From the NCBI RefSeq assembly GCF_014489415.1, contig NZ_CP060822.1, positions 1,907,501 to 1,971,500 on the forward strand: a stretch of 64,000 bases of DNA, read 5' to 3'. Each line of letters starts with the position of its first letter. Position 1 is the stretch's first letter. The stretch comes from Cylindrospermopsis curvispora GIHE-G1. Its GTDB lineage: Bacteria; Cyanobacteriota; Cyanobacteriia; Cyanobacteriales; Nostocaceae. Below are positions 21,292-30,833 of the stretch, piece by piece. The notes beneath the pieces were generated by a model that searched no databases, was not told the DNA's origin, and was given only the letters and a program-made list of their open reading frames with translations. Position numbers and translations under genes: made by a program.

Positions 21292-21384
21292 ACCGGGCCT
21301 GTTTAATGTCAATTGGTGACCAAACCTCCCGGTTTTCACTGTGTTTGATAAAATCAAAATACTACCCTGATAGGAAATCCTAAC

Positions 21385-21492
21385 ATGGAAAGCGTTGCAT
21401 ACATTTTAATTTTGGCTTTAGCAATAGGCGTTCTATTCTTTGCGATCGCCTTTCGTGAACCTCCTCGCTTTGAAAGAAAACCCAAAGAGTAA
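21385..21492 (+). CDS. psbT: photosystem II protein PsbT
   Basis: A 35-residue single-helix subunit located at the PSII dimer interface. The protein starts MESVAYILILALAIGVLFFA and ends FREPPRFERKPKE, matching PsbT from many cyanobacteria. It lies 142 bases downstream of psbB in the conserved psbB-psbT order and is followed by a strong terminator. It is missed by normal ORF cut-offs. A HIP1 octamer lies within its coding sequence. Confidence 0.96.
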   Translation: MESVAYILILALAIGVLFFAIAFREPPRFERKPKE

Positions 21493-21522
21493 TACTTAGG
21501 GTTGAACCGGTTAAAACTCACT

Positions 21523-21560
21523 CAAAACTACCCAGGTCTAGATTTGGGTAGTTTTGATTT
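21523..21560 (+). terminator. intrinsic terminator after psbT
   Basis: A perfect 12-bp stem, caaaactaccca at 21523-21534 and tgggtagttttg at 21545-21556, with a 10-base loop, followed by attttcattt. It lies 30 bases after the psbT stop and closes the psbB-psbT unit just before coaBC. Confidence 0.85.
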
Positions 21561-21577
21561 TCATTTCCACCAATTTC

Positions 21578-22786
21578 ATGTCAACTAGCAATTCGGCCAG
21601 AAAAAAAGTCATTGTTGCTGTGGGAGGTGGTATCGCAGCTTATAAGATTTGTCAGCTAATTTCCACCTTGTTCCAATCACAAGTGGAACTAAAAGTTATC
21701 CTCACCAATTCAGCTCAAAAATTCATTACTCCCCTAACTGTTTCTACCCTTTCTCGCCATCAGGCTTATACTGATGATGACTTTTGGCAACCAATCTACT
21801 CCCGTCCCCTTCATATAGAATTGGGAGAGTGGGCCGATATTATGGTTATCGCCCCTTTAACAGCCAATACTATAGCTAAGTTGGCTTATGGCATAGCTGA
21901 TAACTTATTGACAAATACAGTTTTGGCTTCTACCTGTCCCATACTTTTAGCACCTGCTATGAATACTGATATGTGGGAACAGATCACAGTACAAAGGAAT
22001 TGGCAACAAATATTGACAAATCCTCGGTTTTATGCTATGCAAACGGCTCAGGGACTATTAGCGTGCGATCGCACGGGAGCGGGGAGAATGGCGGAACCGG
22101 AGGAAATAGAGGTTTGGGTAAAATCTTTATTACATACTCAAGGGAAAAGAGATTTAAGGGGAAAACAAGTTTTGATTAGTGCGGGAGGAACTAGGGAATA
22201 TTTAGATCCGGTGCGGTTTATTGGCAATCCAGCAACAGGTAAAATGGGATTAGCTCTTGCACAAGCAGCACTACACAGGGGAGCAGAGGTAACACTAGTC
22301 CATTGTCCTTCTAGCTGGAGTGTTCCCCTGGGGGTCAAGGGTATACCGGTGATTAGTGCAGCACAAATGCAAGAAGCAATGTTAGAATATTTCTCCAGTG
22401 CCAATATAATTATCATGTCCGCAGCAGTTGCAGATGTGAAACCAGGGGATTATAGCGCAGAAAAAATCCCTAAGTCCTCCCTACCGGAAAATCTACCTTT
22501 GACACCAGTACCGGATATAATAGCCCACCTGGGCAAAATCAAACAACCCCATCAATTACTAATTGGTTTTGCAGCACAAACTGGGGATATTGTCACCCCC
22601 GCACAAGAGAAATTACAAAGGAAGAATTTAGATGTGATCGTGGCCAACCCCATTGATAAATCTGACAGTGGTTTTGGCTCTGATAATAATCAAGCAGTGT
22701 TTTTAAAAACAGGAGGAGAGCGGCTAGATATTTCCTCCTGTTCTAAGTTGCAACTAGCTCATTATTTATTTGATTTTATATTTTGA
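21578..22786 (+). CDS. coaBC: bifunctional phosphopantothenoylcysteine decarboxylase / phosphopantothenate-cysteine ligase
   Basis: Two consecutive steps of coenzyme A synthesis in one 402-residue protein. The N-terminal flavin-dependent CoaC half shows [35 protein letters not shown] and the PAMNTDMW motif. The C-terminal CoaB half starts near [18 protein letters not shown] and contains [19 protein letters not shown] and [13 protein letters not shown]. The frame is open from a TTG at 21554 inside the terminator stem, so the ATG at 21578 is the sensible start. Reading is downstream of psbT, but the terminator argues for separate transcription. Confidence 0.96.
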   Translation: MSTSNSARKKVIVAVGGGIAAYKICQLISTLFQSQVELKVILTNSAQKFITPLTVSTLSRHQAYTDDDFWQPIYSRPLHIELGEWADIMVIAPLTANTIAKLAYGIADNLLTNTVLASTCPILLAPAMNTDMWEQITVQRNWQQILTNPRFYAMQTAQGLLACDRTGAGRMAEPEEIEVWVKSLLHTQGKRDLRGKQVLISAGGTREYLDPVRFIGNPATGKMGLALAQAALHRGAEVTLVHCPSSWSVPLGVKGIPVISAAQMQEAMLEYFSSANIIIMSAAVADVKPGDYSAEKIPKSSLPENLPLTPVPDIIAHLGKIKQPHQLLIGFAAQTGDIVTPAQEKLQRKNLDVIVANPIDKSDSGFGSDNNQAVFLKTGGERLDISSCSKLQLAHYLFDFIF

Positions 22787-22795
22787 TTTCTCCTC

Positions 22796-22870
22796 GGGAG
22801 GCAAAATTATTTGTAGGATGAGTTTAATACGAAACCCATCCTACGTTCATCTTATATTTATTCCACCCAC
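22796..22870. repeat. dispersed palindromic intergenic repeat, copy B
   Basis: Fills the gap between convergent coaBC and pheA. It has AATTATTTGTAGGATG, a short spacer, AAACCCATCCTACG, then TTCATCTTATATTTA and CCACCCACTTA. It matches the copy at 16434-16516 in order and orientation with a few substitutions. Both copies sit between convergent genes, which suits a bidirectional terminator role. Confidence 0.7.
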
Positions 22871-22874
22871 TTAC

Positions 22875-23738
22875 TTAATCAACTAATACTGTTAACACTG
22901 TATAACTACCAAATATTTTTAAGATTTCAACATTAATACTTATATTTTTTAGAGCAGTAGTCATTAATGGTGATAAAATACCAGCTTCGATATCAAGAAA
23001 AAACAGGTATTCCCCCAAAGAGCGTTTGGTAGGACGAGATTCAATTCGGCTCAAATTAATTCCTAAATCCGCAAATACTTGTAATACTTTAACTAATGCA
23101 CCGGGAATATTGGCCGGGACACTAAATGCTAAGGATGTGTGGGTTGATGAACTTGAGGAACTTCCCTCCCCACTTTCTGGTGCTACCACCCAAAATCTCG
23201 TACAGTTGTCAGGATAGTCATTAATTCTGTCACTTAATATGGGTAAGTCATACATTTGAGCTGCTTTCTCCGAGGAAATAGCTGCTGTTGTTGGTGATTT
23301 ACCCAATTGTTCCAGAGCTTGGGTGGTAGAACTAGTTGGACTTAAATTTGCCTGGGGGAGAAATTTTCCTAACCACCCTTGGCATTGTGCTAATGCTTGC
23401 GGATGGGAATAAACCATTTCAATATCTTCTAATTTGGTAGCACAGGAAATTAAACAATGGTTAATTGGCAGGACTAAAGCTTGTTTAATCTGTAAATTTT
23501 CCAATTGCCATAAATTATCCATGGTCATACTTACACTTCCCTCAATGGAATTTTCCACGGGAACCACTGCTAAATTAACTTCTTGAACTGTTACGGCCTG
23601 TAGTGCTTTAGCTATAGTTGGATATGGACGTAGAATGACTTCTCCCTTAAATTCTTGATTTCCCTTAACCCAGTTTAAATAAAACGAAGCTGCTTGTTCT
23701 GAATAAGTACCCGGTGGTCCTAAATACGCAATGTTCAT
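22875..23738 (-). CDS. pheA: prephenate dehydratase
   Basis: Converts prephenate to phenylpyruvate in phenylalanine synthesis. The catalytic domain spans about residues 1-180, starting MNIAYLGPPGTYSEQAA, with ENSIEGSV and the essential NCTRFWVV segment. An ACT regulatory domain follows, with the phenylalanine-binding motifs GALVKVL and ESRPTK. There is no chorismate mutase domain, as is usual in cyanobacteria. The frame opens at 23765, but the ATG at 23738 starts the conserved MNIAYLG and has AGGTGAAG upstream. Confidence 0.96.
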   Translation of the reverse strand: MNIAYLGPPGTYSEQAASFYLNWVKGNQEFKGEVILRPYPTIAKALQAVTVQEVNLAVVPVENSIEGSVSMTMDNLWQLENLQIKQALVLPINHCLISCATKLEDIEMVYSHPQALAQCQGWLGKFLPQANLSPTSSTTQALEQLGKSPTTAAISSEKAAQMYDLPILSDRINDYPDNCTRFWVVAPESGEGSSSSSSTHTSLAFSVPANIPGALVKVLQVFADLGINLSRIESRPTKRSLGEYLFFLDIEAGILSPLMTTALKNISINVEILKIFGSYTVLTVLVD

Positions 23739-23826
23739 TTCTTCACCTGATGTGATGATATCCACCCTATCCTCCCTTACCCAAAAACGTTACAATTGTG
23801 AATATTTGTAAATATCGCCTTAATCT

Positions 23827-24411
23827 ATGGCTACTAAGTTCACTGCTTCCCAATCGGTTACAATTGCTGTTCCTAAACAGTCCGTCCCCATTGAGCACTA
23901 CTTACGTCAGCCCTATCGCTTAGTCAATGCTATGGTTGATAACAGTAGAGTTCAGCATATCTCCGAAGAAGTGTTTCGTCTTAAAATGCGTCCTTTAACT
24001 TTCATGTCATTAAATATCCAACCTACAGTAGATATGAGAGTTTGGGCGGATGCCCACGGAACCATCTATCTTCGTTCAGAAGGATGTGAAATCCGGGGTT
24101 TTGAATATGTTAACCAACGGTTTGCTCTGAATTTAAAGGGGTATCTCTCCCCTCACCATGATGCTGATCATACCCGATTAGAAGGTAAAGCGGATTTAGA
24201 AGTTTTGGTGGATATTCCTTACCCCTTTTCCCTCACTCCCAAGGCAATTTTGGAAACCTCTGGTAATGGTCTGCTCAAGAGTGTTCTACTCACAATCAAA
24301 CAACGAATATCCCACCATCTTCTTGCTGATTACCGTTCTTGGGTAAGTTCACAAATGGAAATCAATCAGACAACTAATGATCACATCTCTATCCTCAAAG
24401 TTGACTTTTAA
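23827..24411 (+). CDS. DUF1997 domain protein
   Basis: A 194-residue soluble protein belonging, by recall, to the DUF1997 family of cyanobacteria and plastids. Typical stretches are YLRQPYRLVNAMVDNSRVQ, MRPLTFMSLNIQPTVDMRVW and LEGKADLEVLVDIPYPFSL, and the fold is probably START-like. No signal peptide or membrane helix is visible. The function is unknown. It is divergent from pheA, and its 3' end overlaps the rnhB 3' end by 17 bases. Confidence 0.8.
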   Translation: MATKFTASQSVTIAVPKQSVPIEHYLRQPYRLVNAMVDNSRVQHISEEVFRLKMRPLTFMSLNIQPTVDMRVWADAHGTIYLRSEGCEIRGFEYVNQRFALNLKGYLSPHHDADHTRLEGKADLEVLVDIPYPFSLTPKAILETSGNGLLKSVLLTIKQRISHHLLADYRSWVSSQMEINQTTNDHISILKVDF

Positions 24412-25036
24412 AGTTCATATCTCCCCTCACCTGACAGGGACTAAAACTCCGTCGATGCAGGGGACATGGACCATACTTTTGCAAAGCTAATAAGTGTTTC
24501 CTACTCCCATACCCCTTATTACGGTGTAAATCATACATATCATACTTCTTGCCTAATCGCACCACTAAATCATCCCGCCACACCTTAGCCATAATACTGG
24601 CAGCTGCTATGTTGAGCGATCGCCTGTCACCTTGTATAATAGTTTGCTGCTCTATTAGTAAATCACGAATAAATTGATTACCATCCACAAGACAAAGAGA
24701 GGGCTGGGACTTGAGTTTGAGGACAGCCCGTTTCATTGCCAACAGAGTAGCTTGCAAAATATTTAACCTATCAATTTCCGCAGTGGTAGCATAACCGATT
24801 TTCCATTCCACAGCTAGTTGGGCGATTTGCTGTGCTAGGTAATGTCTACGGGAAACAGATAGCTGCTTGCTATCCTTAATTTTAGATTCAACCAGTATTG
24901 ATAAAGCGGAGTTTGGCAAGATAACTGCGGCAGCGACTACGGGCCCAAATAAAGCTCCACGACCTACCTCATCCACGCCAGCAATCCAACCTTCCTGGTA
25001 CCAGTGGTCAGACAATTCCTGCCAATTTGATTCCAT
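24395..25036 (-). CDS. rnhB: ribonuclease HII
   Basis: Removes RNA from RNA-DNA hybrids and single ribonucleotides from DNA. The catalytic DEVGRG motif is at residues 22-27. Further acidic sites are LVDGNQ and the motif AAASIMAKVWRDDLV, then YDLHRNKGYG. At 213 residues it is complete. It lies 47 bases downstream of rne on the same strand, an arrangement common in cyanobacteria. Its last codons overlap the convergent DUF1997 gene. Confidence 0.96.
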   Translation of the reverse strand: MESNWQELSDHWYQEGWIAGVDEVGRGALFGPVVAAAVILPNSALSILVESKIKDSKQLSVSRRHYLAQQIAQLAVEWKIGYATTAEIDRLNILQATLLAMKRAVLKLKSQPSLCLVDGNQFIRDLLIEQQTIIQGDRRSLNIAAASIMAKVWRDDLVVRLGKKYDMYDLHRNKGYGSRKHLLALQKYGPCPLHRRSFSPCQVRGDMNFKSQL

Positions 25037-25083
25037 AAAAACCAGAATCTAGGAGAAAAAAGGTTTGATAGTGAACAGGTGAT

Positions 25084-27174
25084 TTACTCTTGAGCGGAGG
25101 GACGACGACGACGACGACGGGTAGGAGAATAGAGATTAGATTCCTCCTCTGACAGAGGTTCAAAACCTATATCACCAGATTCCTCCGTGGGGGGTTCAAT
25201 TGCCTGGGGACGGGAAAATTCCTCTAAAGGGACTTTTGATGTAGGAAGTTTGACCTTGGGAAATTCCAATTTAGGCTTTTCCTCAAGCATAGAATCCATA
25301 TTAAACTCACCAGTATCAGATGTAATTTCGCCTGGTTGCATAATATTATAAATTACTGACTTGGGACTTTTTGCCTCCGTCTCTAATTTAACACCGGGAG
25401 AAATTCCCATCAAGGCAAACATATCCTGTTCATGGTCCGTCATTTCCACCTCTACAATCTGGGGTGGCTCTATTACTGGTTTAATTGGTTCTATTTTGAC
25501 TTTATTTCTCTCTGGTCTTTCCGTCCATCCCACCCTACCAAAGCTTGGTGCTTTGGGAGATTCTTTTACCAACAAACTTTCCGATAGCAGGGAGGGTATG
25601 TCCATGATAGGAGTGAGTTCTGTGTCAGCTTCCAAATCCATCTCGCCACCAAATCCAGAAACCTCTGGTCTGCTTTCCTCCTTGAGGTTAGCACCACCAA
25701 TGCGACTGCGACGAGTGCGAGTACGACGTTTGTGATCTCCCAACTCTTGATAGCTGGGATGGTTGACTAGATGACTAACTTCAGAATCAGTGTCAAACGC
25801 TTCACCAAAGCCATCAAATATCTCCCGATTCTCTCTAATTTCTGGGCCACGCACTACTGGAGTTCTAATTTCCCTAGGTTGGGCTGGGGTAAACTTTTCT
25901 GGCGCTTCCGCAGCGGGTATGGGCATGCGGTTTTCCACTTCCCCTGGTAGATGGACAATGTGTCCTAAACCACCACAGGTGGGACAGCTTTCACCAAACA
26001 GTTCATAAATATTTTGACCTTGACGTTTACGCGTCAGTTCTACTAGACCTAATTCTGTTAGTTGGGCAATTTGGGGACGAGCTTTATCTGCTTTCAGGGT
26101 CTTATTAAAGTGTTCTAAAACTTGCAGTTGGTCACGCCTTGATTCCATGTCGATGAAATCTACTACAATTACGCCAGCAATATTTCTCAGTCTTAGTTGA
26201 CGCGCTATTTCCGTTGCTGCTTCGCAGTTTGTCCACAGCACGGTTTCCCTAGCTGTTGCAGAGCGGGTAAAAGAACCGGAGTTCACATCAATTACTGTTA
26301 ATGCTTCCGTCGGTTCAATGATAATATAACCCCCAGACGGCAAATCCACCCTAGGACGTAATGCTTCCCTAATAGCAGCATTAATGCGAAAATATTCTAA
26401 AATCGGTGACCTGTCACGATGATGATCCAGTAGTACACCTTGGGGTGTCTGTCCTCCACTCCAATTTTGTAAATATTGTTTAACTCTTCTTAACCCTGTA
26501 CTGGAATCTACTACAATGCGATTTACGTCCGCACCATACATATCCCGCAGTACCCTCTGAATGAAGTCATCATCTCGATTTAATAAAGATGGCGCTCTCG
26601 TGGATGCTGCTTCCTGCTGAATAACTTCCCATTGCTTTTGTAGCAATTCTAAGTCTTCAATTATAGCTTCCTCCGGTTTACCTTCTGCCTCTGTTCGCAC
26701 TAATATACCCATACCAGCAGGTTTAATTAGTATCGCTAGGGCGCGAAGGCGGTTCCGTTCACTTTCGCTTTTTATCCGTCTGGATAAGTTGACACCCTTC
26801 CCATAGGGCATGAGAACTACATAACGTCCCGGCATGGTAATATTACCGGTTAGTCTGGGACCTTTTGTTCCCGTCGGTTCCTTCATTACTTGCACCAACA
26901 CTTTCTGTTGTGGTGTCAGTAACTCCGTAATTGCTGCGGAACTACGTTTAATCTTTAATGGACCTAGATCGGTCACATGGATAAATCCGTTACGTTCTGG
27001 ATCACCGATATTCACAAAGGCTGCGTCTATACCCGGTAATACATTCTCCACAACCCCTAAATAGATATCACCAATCTGGTGATGACCGGTTGCTACAACT
27101 AGTTCTTGTATTTGATCTTCGGAAAATACGGCAGCAATTTGATGCTGTTCTGCGATAATAATTTGTTTTGGCAT
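25084..27174 (-). CDS. rne: ribonuclease E/G
   Basis: Endoribonuclease that starts mRNA decay and processes rRNA and small RNAs. An S1 domain occupies about residues 35-115 (GDIYLGVVENVLPGIDAAFVN). The DNase-I-like catalytic core includes VDFIDMESRRDQ, and the zinc-link motif CPTCGGLG ends the core near 415. The C-terminal third is low-complexity and acidic, and it ends in TRRRRRRPSAQE. From the literature, such an arginine-rich tail binds PNPase in cyanobacteria. The start has GAGGAA eight bases upstream. The arginine tract is encoded by a CGT/CGA-type triplet repeat at about 25100-25122. Confidence 0.96.
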   Translation of the reverse strand: MPKQIIIAEQHQIAAVFSEDQIQELVVATGHHQIGDIYLGVVENVLPGIDAAFVNIGDPERNGFIHVTDLGPLKIKRSSAAITELLTPQQKVLVQVMKEPTGTKGPRLTGNITMPGRYVVLMPYGKGVNLSRRIKSESERNRLRALAILIKPAGMGILVRTEAEGKPEEAIIEDLELLQKQWEVIQQEAASTRAPSLLNRDDDFIQRVLRDMYGADVNRIVVDSSTGLRRVKQYLQNWSGGQTPQGVLLDHHRDRSPILEYFRINAAIREALRPRVDLPSGGYIIIEPTEALTVIDVNSGSFTRSATARETVLWTNCEAATEIARQLRLRNIAGVIVVDFIDMESRRDQLQVLEHFNKTLKADKARPQIAQLTELGLVELTRKRQGQNIYELFGESCPTCGGLGHIVHLPGEVENRMPIPAAEAPEKFTPAQPREIRTPVVRGPEIRENREIFDGFGEAFDTDSEVSHLVNHPSYQELGDHKRRTRTRRSRIGGANLKEESRPEVSGFGGEMDLEADTELTPIMDIPSLLSESLLVKESPKAPSFGRVGWTERPERNKVKIEPIKPVIEPPQIVEVEMTDHEQDMFALMGISPGVKLETEAKSPKSVIYNIMQPGEITSDTGEFNMDSMLEEKPKLEFPKVKLPTSKVPLEEFSRPQAIEPPTEESGDIGFEPLSEEESNLYSPTRRRRRRPSAQE

Positions 27175-27487
27175 TCAAGTTCCTCAAAAATTGGCAGCAC
27201 CAATGGGGATTAGGAGGAGCTTATTTTATACCTCTAGCCCCTACTGGTAGCCCTAGGACTGCTACTGGTAATAAAAATTTTCCTCATGGACACGGCTTCA
27301 CAAACCAGGAAGCCCATGACCTTTTGTAATTGCGTTGCACACGCTTGATCATTGCTAAGAGTTTGGAGACCTTGGGTCTACCAATCTAGCAGCATTCTAT
27401 CAAAAAGTCCTGCTCAACGGACTGGGTTTTCCACCCTATTTTCTGTTGACACTCTCTGACTTAATAAATTCACTGATTTGACTGAAA
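27175..27487 (-). promoter_or_regulatory. rne leader and intergenic region
   Basis: About 310 bases between rne and the radical SAM gene on the same strand. Cyanobacterial rne genes often have long, U-rich leaders used in autoregulation, and this gap could be one. Inside it CTACTGGTA occurs twice (near 27240 and 27257), flanking GCCCTAGGACTG. I see no ORF or clear promoter. Its function is inference. Confidence 0.4.
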
Positions 27488-30094
27488 CTAATTTGCGGTT
27501 CCCAAAACTATCCGATTGCGGTGGATATGCAAAAGTTGAAATTTTACACTGGTCACCATCTCCAGTATAAACAATATTTGCTCAGGACGCAAGATCACAC
27601 CATCATGACGACAGCTACCCAAATAACGCACAACGGCTTCAGATTCCATTGATGAGTTTTCTAATTTGACTAGACTTAGCTCAAACAGGCGATCGCGCAG
27701 ATTTATGATTTGCTGCTTCCCAGACTTTGTCCGATGTTCTGACAAAATCTCTTTTTTAGATAATATGGATCCTATCCAATTTTGCCATGTTTGTGCGTCA
27801 ATCAGTGCTGAAGTAGAAATAGTGAGCAGGTATTCAGCTGCTACCATAGATTGATTAGCAGCGGGTGATGACAAGTCTATTTCTTGGACTTGATATAGGG
27901 GGATATTGGAGGGAAGTTGGTCTACCAATTGGCGACGAAAGTCTTCTAAATCCATGGATTGGGTTAATTCCAGGTCTAAAATTTCCCCGCTGCTGGTGCT
28001 ACCCAAAGACAAAGCACTTGCTAGAGCAATGCGGGGGTGGGGATGAAATCCTCCAGTAAAAGCAATTGGTAAACCCGCTCTTCTAATTACCCTATCAAAT
28101 AACCGCATCAAATCCAAGTGACCGACCAAAGCCATATCATCTTCTTTACCAAACCACACTCTCAACCTTTGCACCCTGGTGGTATTAGGAACAAAATCGC
28201 CTGCGAACTCTGGTATGGGCTGGGGTTCAATTACCACATTATGACCGAAATCTGTGCTACAGACACCGCAATGGGAACAACCCTCAAAAGAACAGTCGGG
28301 AACGATTGCTGCAGCTAAAGCCCGTTTAAGATCTTCCTGTAACCACCTTTTGTCAATCCCGGTATCTATATGATCCCATGGTAAGGGTGCTTCCAGTAGG
28401 GAATTGAAGTTAATGAGATTGTCATCTCCCATTTCCATCACATTCCATTCACCATTTTCCACCTGGCGGTATTTCCAGTTTAGTCCTGCTTGAGAAATAG
28501 CTTCTCCCCAAGCTCGAAAAGCAGTTTCCACACTGTCATACCAGGAGTCCATTCCTGCACCCAATTCCCATGCTCGTTTCAGAACCTTCCCTAAAGTGCG
28601 ATCTCCCCTACCAATAAAGTCTTCCATTGCAGAAAGACGAACGTCGGTAAAATTCACCTTTACATTCCTGGTTCGGCGAAATTCTTGCTTGAGTAGGTTT
28701 TGCTTGCGGACAAATTCTGATGTGGAAACAGAATGCCACTGAAAAGGCGTGTGAGGTTTAGGTGTAAAATTAGAGACTGTCAGGTTAAAACTGATAGACC
28801 TTCTGTCCTGGGCGCGACATTCTCTTTGTAACCATCTGACGGTTTCTGCTATGGCCAGGATATCCGCATCCGTTTCTCCTGGTAATCCAATCATAAAATA
28901 CAACTTGATTTTATCCCAACCTTTTTCCCAAGCTGTTTTTATGCCCCGCAATAACTCTTCGTTAGTCAGACCTTTGTTAATAATATCGCGCATCCGTTGA
29001 CTACCCGCCTCCGGTGCGAAGGTCAAGCTCCCTTGTCTTGTCCCTCCTAATATCTTAGCAATATTTTCATCGAATCTATCCACTCTTTGGGAAGGTAAAG
29101 ACAGGGTAATATTTTCATTCCTTAGGCGGTTTTTGATTTCCATCCCCACTGCAGGTAGGGATAAATAATCGGAACAACTTAAAGATAACAGTGAAAACTC
29201 ATTGTAGCCTGTTTTGTGCATTCCATCAACTATGGCTTCTACCACTTTTTCTGGCTCCACATCCCTGGCTGGTCTTGTCAACATCCCTGGTTGACAAAAC
29301 CTACAACCACGGGTACAACCTCTTCTAATTTCTATTGTTAACCGATCATGCACTGTTTCCATATATGGCACTAGACCTATAGAGTAAGCAGGTATGGGCA
29401 CTGCTACTCTTCTAATAATTCTTTGCGGTACATCCGGTCGCAAAGCTCTTATTTGACCATTTGTCATTTCGTAAAACTGTGGCACATACACACCTGGAAT
29501 TTGTGCTAAATCCCACAGCAATTCTTCTCGACTTAGACCCCCTGCTTTACCCTCTTCTATCACCAGTCCAATTTCTGGTAGTAGTTCCTCTCCATCACCC
29601 AGTGCGATAAAATCAAAAAAGTCAGTGTAAGGTTCGGGGTTTGACGTTGCTGTTTGTCCACCAGCAAAGATTAAGGGGTATTCCCCTCCCCTTTGTTCCC
29701 GCATGAGCGGTATTCCCGCTAAATCTAACATTTCCAGGATATTTGTCGCCCCCAGTTCATAGCTGAGGCTAAATCCGATAATATCAAAGTCTTTTAACTG
29801 GCGTTTTGACTCTACTGCAAACAGGGGTGTTTGGGTTTGACGCAATTTTGCACCTAGATCGGGCGCGGGGAGGTAAGATCGGTCACACAGTTGATTCCGT
29901 TGGGCATTGAGGATGTTATATAGGATAACGTGCCCTAGGTTGGAAGCCCCTACCTCATACACTTCTGGGTAGCTTAAAACCCATCTTACCCTAGCCTGCT
30001 CCCACGGTTTATGTATTGCTAAGTACTCATTCCCTAGGTAGCGTGCTGGTTTTAAAATGTCCGGTGTTATTAGTTCTTTTATTGAAACAGTCAC
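27488..30094 (-). CDS. B12-binding/radical SAM protein with C-terminal DUF2344 domain (TIGR03960-type)
   Basis: An 868-residue protein. An N-terminal cobalamin-binding-like domain (about 30-200, with GFSLSYELGATNIL and FAGGQTATSNPEP) precedes a radical SAM core whose cluster motif CTRGCRFC has cysteines at 260, 264 and 267. SAM-barrel segments follow (LTFAPEAGSQRMRDIINKG, KLYFMIGLPGE). A CSFEGCSHCGVC cysteine group lies near 600-615, and a TIGR03936/DUF2344-like domain follows (VWFGKEDDMALVGHLDLMRLF). The reaction is unknown to me. Genes of this type sit before rne in many bacteria, which suggests an RNA-related role. Confidence 0.88.
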   Translation of the reverse strand: MTVSIKELITPDILKPARYLGNEYLAIHKPWEQARVRWVLSYPEVYEVGASNLGHVILYNILNAQRNQLCDRSYLPAPDLGAKLRQTQTPLFAVESKRQLKDFDIIGFSLSYELGATNILEMLDLAGIPLMREQRGGEYPLIFAGGQTATSNPEPYTDFFDFIALGDGEELLPEIGLVIEEGKAGGLSREELLWDLAQIPGVYVPQFYEMTNGQIRALRPDVPQRIIRRVAVPIPAYSIGLVPYMETVHDRLTIEIRRGCTRGCRFCQPGMLTRPARDVEPEKVVEAIVDGMHKTGYNEFSLLSLSCSDYLSLPAVGMEIKNRLRNENITLSLPSQRVDRFDENIAKILGGTRQGSLTFAPEAGSQRMRDIINKGLTNEELLRGIKTAWEKGWDKIKLYFMIGLPGETDADILAIAETVRWLQRECRAQDRRSISFNLTVSNFTPKPHTPFQWHSVSTSEFVRKQNLLKQEFRRTRNVKVNFTDVRLSAMEDFIGRGDRTLGKVLKRAWELGAGMDSWYDSVETAFRAWGEAISQAGLNWKYRQVENGEWNVMEMGDDNLINFNSLLEAPLPWDHIDTGIDKRWLQEDLKRALAAAIVPDCSFEGCSHCGVCSTDFGHNVVIEPQPIPEFAGDFVPNTTRVQRLRVWFGKEDDMALVGHLDLMRLFDRVIRRAGLPIAFTGGFHPHPRIALASALSLGSTSSGEILDLELTQSMDLEDFRRQLVDQLPSNIPLYQVQEIDLSSPAANQSMVAAEYLLTISTSALIDAQTWQNWIGSILSKKEILSEHRTKSGKQQIINLRDRLFELSLVKLENSSMESEAVVRYLGSCRHDGVILRPEQILFILEMVTSVKFQLLHIHRNRIVLGTAN

Positions 30095-30420
30095 TTTACA
30101 CTTTATTATTTTGGAGTTAATTAGTAGCTATTGCCTATCATCTTAGCAAAGGGAACTTTTTTCGGTCAAATAATTCTTGTAATTCTACAGTCCATTCTAC
30201 CAAATTCCAGCTATATGGGAAAAGAAAATCAATAAGAAAAAAAATATTAAGAAAAGTTGGGATTTTAGTTAATTATTACTTTATATGCTAAAATTCTCCT
30301 CTATCGAAATATGTCCGCTCTTTTTTATTCGCCAACTACAAAGGAATCTCCAGCTCCGGGAGTGTGAACTAGTGTTTTAATTTCAGTCAATGAGTAATAA
30401 TTACAACCAGTTAGTTAGTT
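30095..30420. other. intergenic region, nothing assignable
   Basis: About 325 AT-rich bases between the divergent radical SAM gene and the small gene at 30421. It must contain promoters for both directions, but I could not find a convincing -35/-10 pair, repeat or RNA. A short GC-rich stem (CTCC-AGCTCC-GGGAG) lies near 30349-30363. Confidence 0.4.
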
Positions 30421-30612
30421 ATGAACACAAAATACGCAATACGTCAGCTTGTGGAAAAGGCCCTGGAAACAAAAAAGCTGACACTGGAAATTGAGAATCA
30501 GATTAATTCGGAACTGACTCAATTAGGTTATATTTCAGACGTTGACTACGAGGCTCTAGAGCTATTAATGGCAGAAATGGATGCAGGCAGAGTTCAGGTA
30601 GTTCCATACTAG
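30421..30612 (+). CDS. conserved small hypothetical protein
   Basis: A 63-residue acidic, helical protein (MNTKYAIRQLVEKALETKKL ... LMAEMDAGRVQVV). No signal peptide, helix anchor or metal motif is seen. I recall similar short proteins as conserved hypotheticals in filamentous cyanobacteria, but I cannot name a family. The ATG start fits the composition. The stretch after its stop carries two HIP1 octamers (30644, 30711) and then rnc. Confidence 0.65.
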   Translation: MNTKYAIRQLVEKALETKKLTLEIENQINSELTQLGYISDVDYEALELLMAEMDAGRVQVVPY

Positions 30613-30833
30613 ACTTTTTACGCCCAGACTATATACTAAAAACGCGATCGCCCGTAATACTTATGGTAAGTGGAGCTATCCTGAATTCTTCCCTCTCCAC
30701 TTCCCATAAACGCGATCGCTCTCGTGCGAAAAGGGAAACATTGGGTTATTGCAATCAAAGAGGCGAGCCAGAACGCCTATCCATTACTCACTTTTAGCCA
30801 TTAACGTTATGAATAAAGATATAAATAGAAACA

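Noticed and set aside
25361-25735. A 124-codon plus-strand frame opposite rne
   Set aside because: It is antisense to the low-complexity part of RNase E, and its protein has no independent signature.
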